A DNA stretch of 14,583 bases from JBMYYE01 sp049609065. GTDB taxonomy: Bacteria > Pseudomonadota > Alphaproteobacteria > Rhodobacterales > Rhodobacteraceae. The notes below the pieces were generated by a model, which worked only from the letters and a program-made list of their open reading frames with translations, did not search any database and was not told where the DNA came from. The translations under genes were made by a program, and so were the position numbers. The stretch covers positions 1 to 14,583 of the forward strand of contig JBMYYE010000061.1 in the NCBI GenBank assembly GCA_049609065.1, in the 5' to 3' direction. Shown piece by piece: positions 13,987-14,583 of the stretch; position 1 is the first letter of the stretch; each line of letters opens with the position of its first letter.

Positions 13987-14150
13987 ATATGCCTCATACA
14001 TGTAATGTAGCTAAAATTCCATAGGTCGGGCATTCGAAATCACATGGTGACCTGTCGCTGTCGGGTTCAATGTTCTCGCTACACAAAAAGGCGACTTTGG
14101 GGTCATCTTTTTATTTGGTTGGTTCTTAGTGATTTATGGAAAGCGTTAGA
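13987..14150. other. Intergenic region between tuf terminator and hydrolase
   Basis: About 160 bp with no supported gene. A promoter for the hydrolase must lie here, but no good -35/-10 pair was found; TTGAAC near 14070 lacks a convincing -10. TCAC-ATG-GTGA (about 14040-14051) is a short interrupted palindrome of unknown meaning. Confidence 0.4.
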
Positions 14151-14177
14151 GCAACAAAAAGGCCCCAGTGGGGGCCT
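14151..14177 (-). terminator. Rho-independent terminator of tuf
   Basis: AGGCCCC pairs perfectly with GGGGCCU around loop CACU; the stem end merges into UUUUU and then GUUGC. This is a textbook intrinsic terminator 137 nt after the tuf stop. It separates the tuf unit from the hydrolase. Confidence 0.9.
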
Positions 14178-14190
14178 CTCGTTGGCTGTT

Positions 14191-14314
14191 GGGGATTGGC
14201 GCTGCCATTCCCCTTCGCCGTCAGATTGTTTCGCTACTGCGAAGCCGACTGATTAGGTTCTCGGGGTATCGAAGATACCCCTGTCACCCACGGCGATTGC
14301 CATGGGCAATCACC
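14191..14314 (-). other. Stem-loop array in the tuf 3' UTR
   Basis: Four hairpins lie between the tuf stop and its terminator. They are GGUGAUUGCC/GGCAAUCGCC with loop CAU, starting at the first base after the stop (14292-14314); GGGGUAUC/GAUACCCC with loop UUC (14263-14281); UUCGC/GCGAA with loop AGUA (14230-14243); and GGGGAAUGGC/GCCAAUCCCC with loop AGC and one A-A mismatch (14191-14213). With the terminator this makes five stems in 155 nt. Three of the loops are only 3 nt. It may be a stabilising 3' UTR or the source of a processed small RNA. Confidence 0.6.
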
Positions 14315-14583
14315 TTACTCAATGATCTTGGATACAACACCGGAGCCAACTGTGCGGCCACCTTCGCGGATCGCGAAGCGGAGTTTTTCTTCCATAGCGA
14401 TCGGTGCGATAAGCTCAACGTTGAATTTGAGGTTATCACCAGGCATCACCATTTCTGTGCCAGCTGGCAATTCAACAGTACCTGTTACGTCAGTTGTACG
14501 GAAGTAGAACTGTGGACGGTAGTTCGCAAAGAACGGCGTGTGACGGCCACCCTCATCTTTGGTCAAGATGTAAACTTCTGCTT
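14315..14583 (-). CDS. tuf: Elongation factor Tu, C-terminal part
   Basis: GTPase that brings aminoacyl-tRNA to the ribosome. Only the last 88 residues are in the window (the 5' part lies beyond the right edge). They cover most of domain 3: AEVYILTKDEGGRHTPFFAN, YRPQFYFRTTDVTG, ELPAGTEMVMPGDN, and the end FAIREGGRTVGSGVVSKIIE, all highly conserved in EF-Tu. Many proteobacteria have a tuf copy next to tRNA-Trp and secE, and this is that copy. It is followed directly by the stem-loop array and a strong terminator. Confidence 0.97.
   Translation of the reverse strand, partial: AEVYILTKDEGGRHTPFFANYRPQFYFRTTDVTGTVELPAGTEMVMPGDNLKFNVELIAPIAMEEKLRFAIREGGRTVGSGVVSKIIE

Noticed and set aside
14044..14256. 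70-codon plus-strand frame downstream of tuf
   Set aside because: It runs through the tuf terminator and three hairpins; its sequence is explained by those RNA structures.

Overview
This window is the str/rif-type translation and transcription locus of an alphaproteobacterium, most likely a marine Rhodobacteraceae (Roseobacter-like) member. That guess rests on the RpoB and RpoC N-termini, an L10 that ends in the doubled APASNIAG segment I associate with this family, a 65-residue single-span SecE, and the moderate GC content. Every gene I support is on the minus strand, so transcription runs from high to low coordinates.

In transcription order: the 3' end of tuf (14315-14583) is followed by a chain of compact stem-loops closing in an intrinsic terminator. 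Next come a secreted alpha/beta hydrolase (13033-13986) and tRNA-Trp (12872-12947). About 4.06 kb of three non-ribosomal genes then lies where I would expect tRNA-Trp to lead directly into secE: a 479-aa alpha/beta hydrolase, a PlsB-like acyltransferase, and a PAPS-sulfotransferase-like protein. A perfect 14-bp TetR-type palindrome (12766-12779) stands in front of the first two, which are tightly coupled. A good sigma70-like promoter precedes the sulfotransferase, and secE starts only 23 bp after that gene ends.

The core block follows: secE, nusG, rplK, rplA, rplJ, rplL, rpoB and the N-terminal quarter of rpoC. These supply the translocon subunit SecE, the elongation factor NusG, the L11/L1 and L10/L12 stalk proteins, and the catalytic RNA polymerase subunits. 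Structured RNA is conspicuous between them: a terminator-like hairpin with a U5 tract between secE and nusG, an L1-operator-like structure before rplK, a terminator-like hairpin just before the rplJ ribosome binding site, and a 13-bp GAAA-tetraloop hairpin between rplL and rpoB, where E. coli has an attenuator and an RNase III site.

No mobile element, CRISPR array, integrase or toxin-antitoxin pair was seen. The most interesting material is the accessory acyltransferase/hydrolase/sulfotransferase insertion with its orphan operator, and the density of RNA hairpins at gene ends. Hairpins were found by eye, so no folding energies are given.
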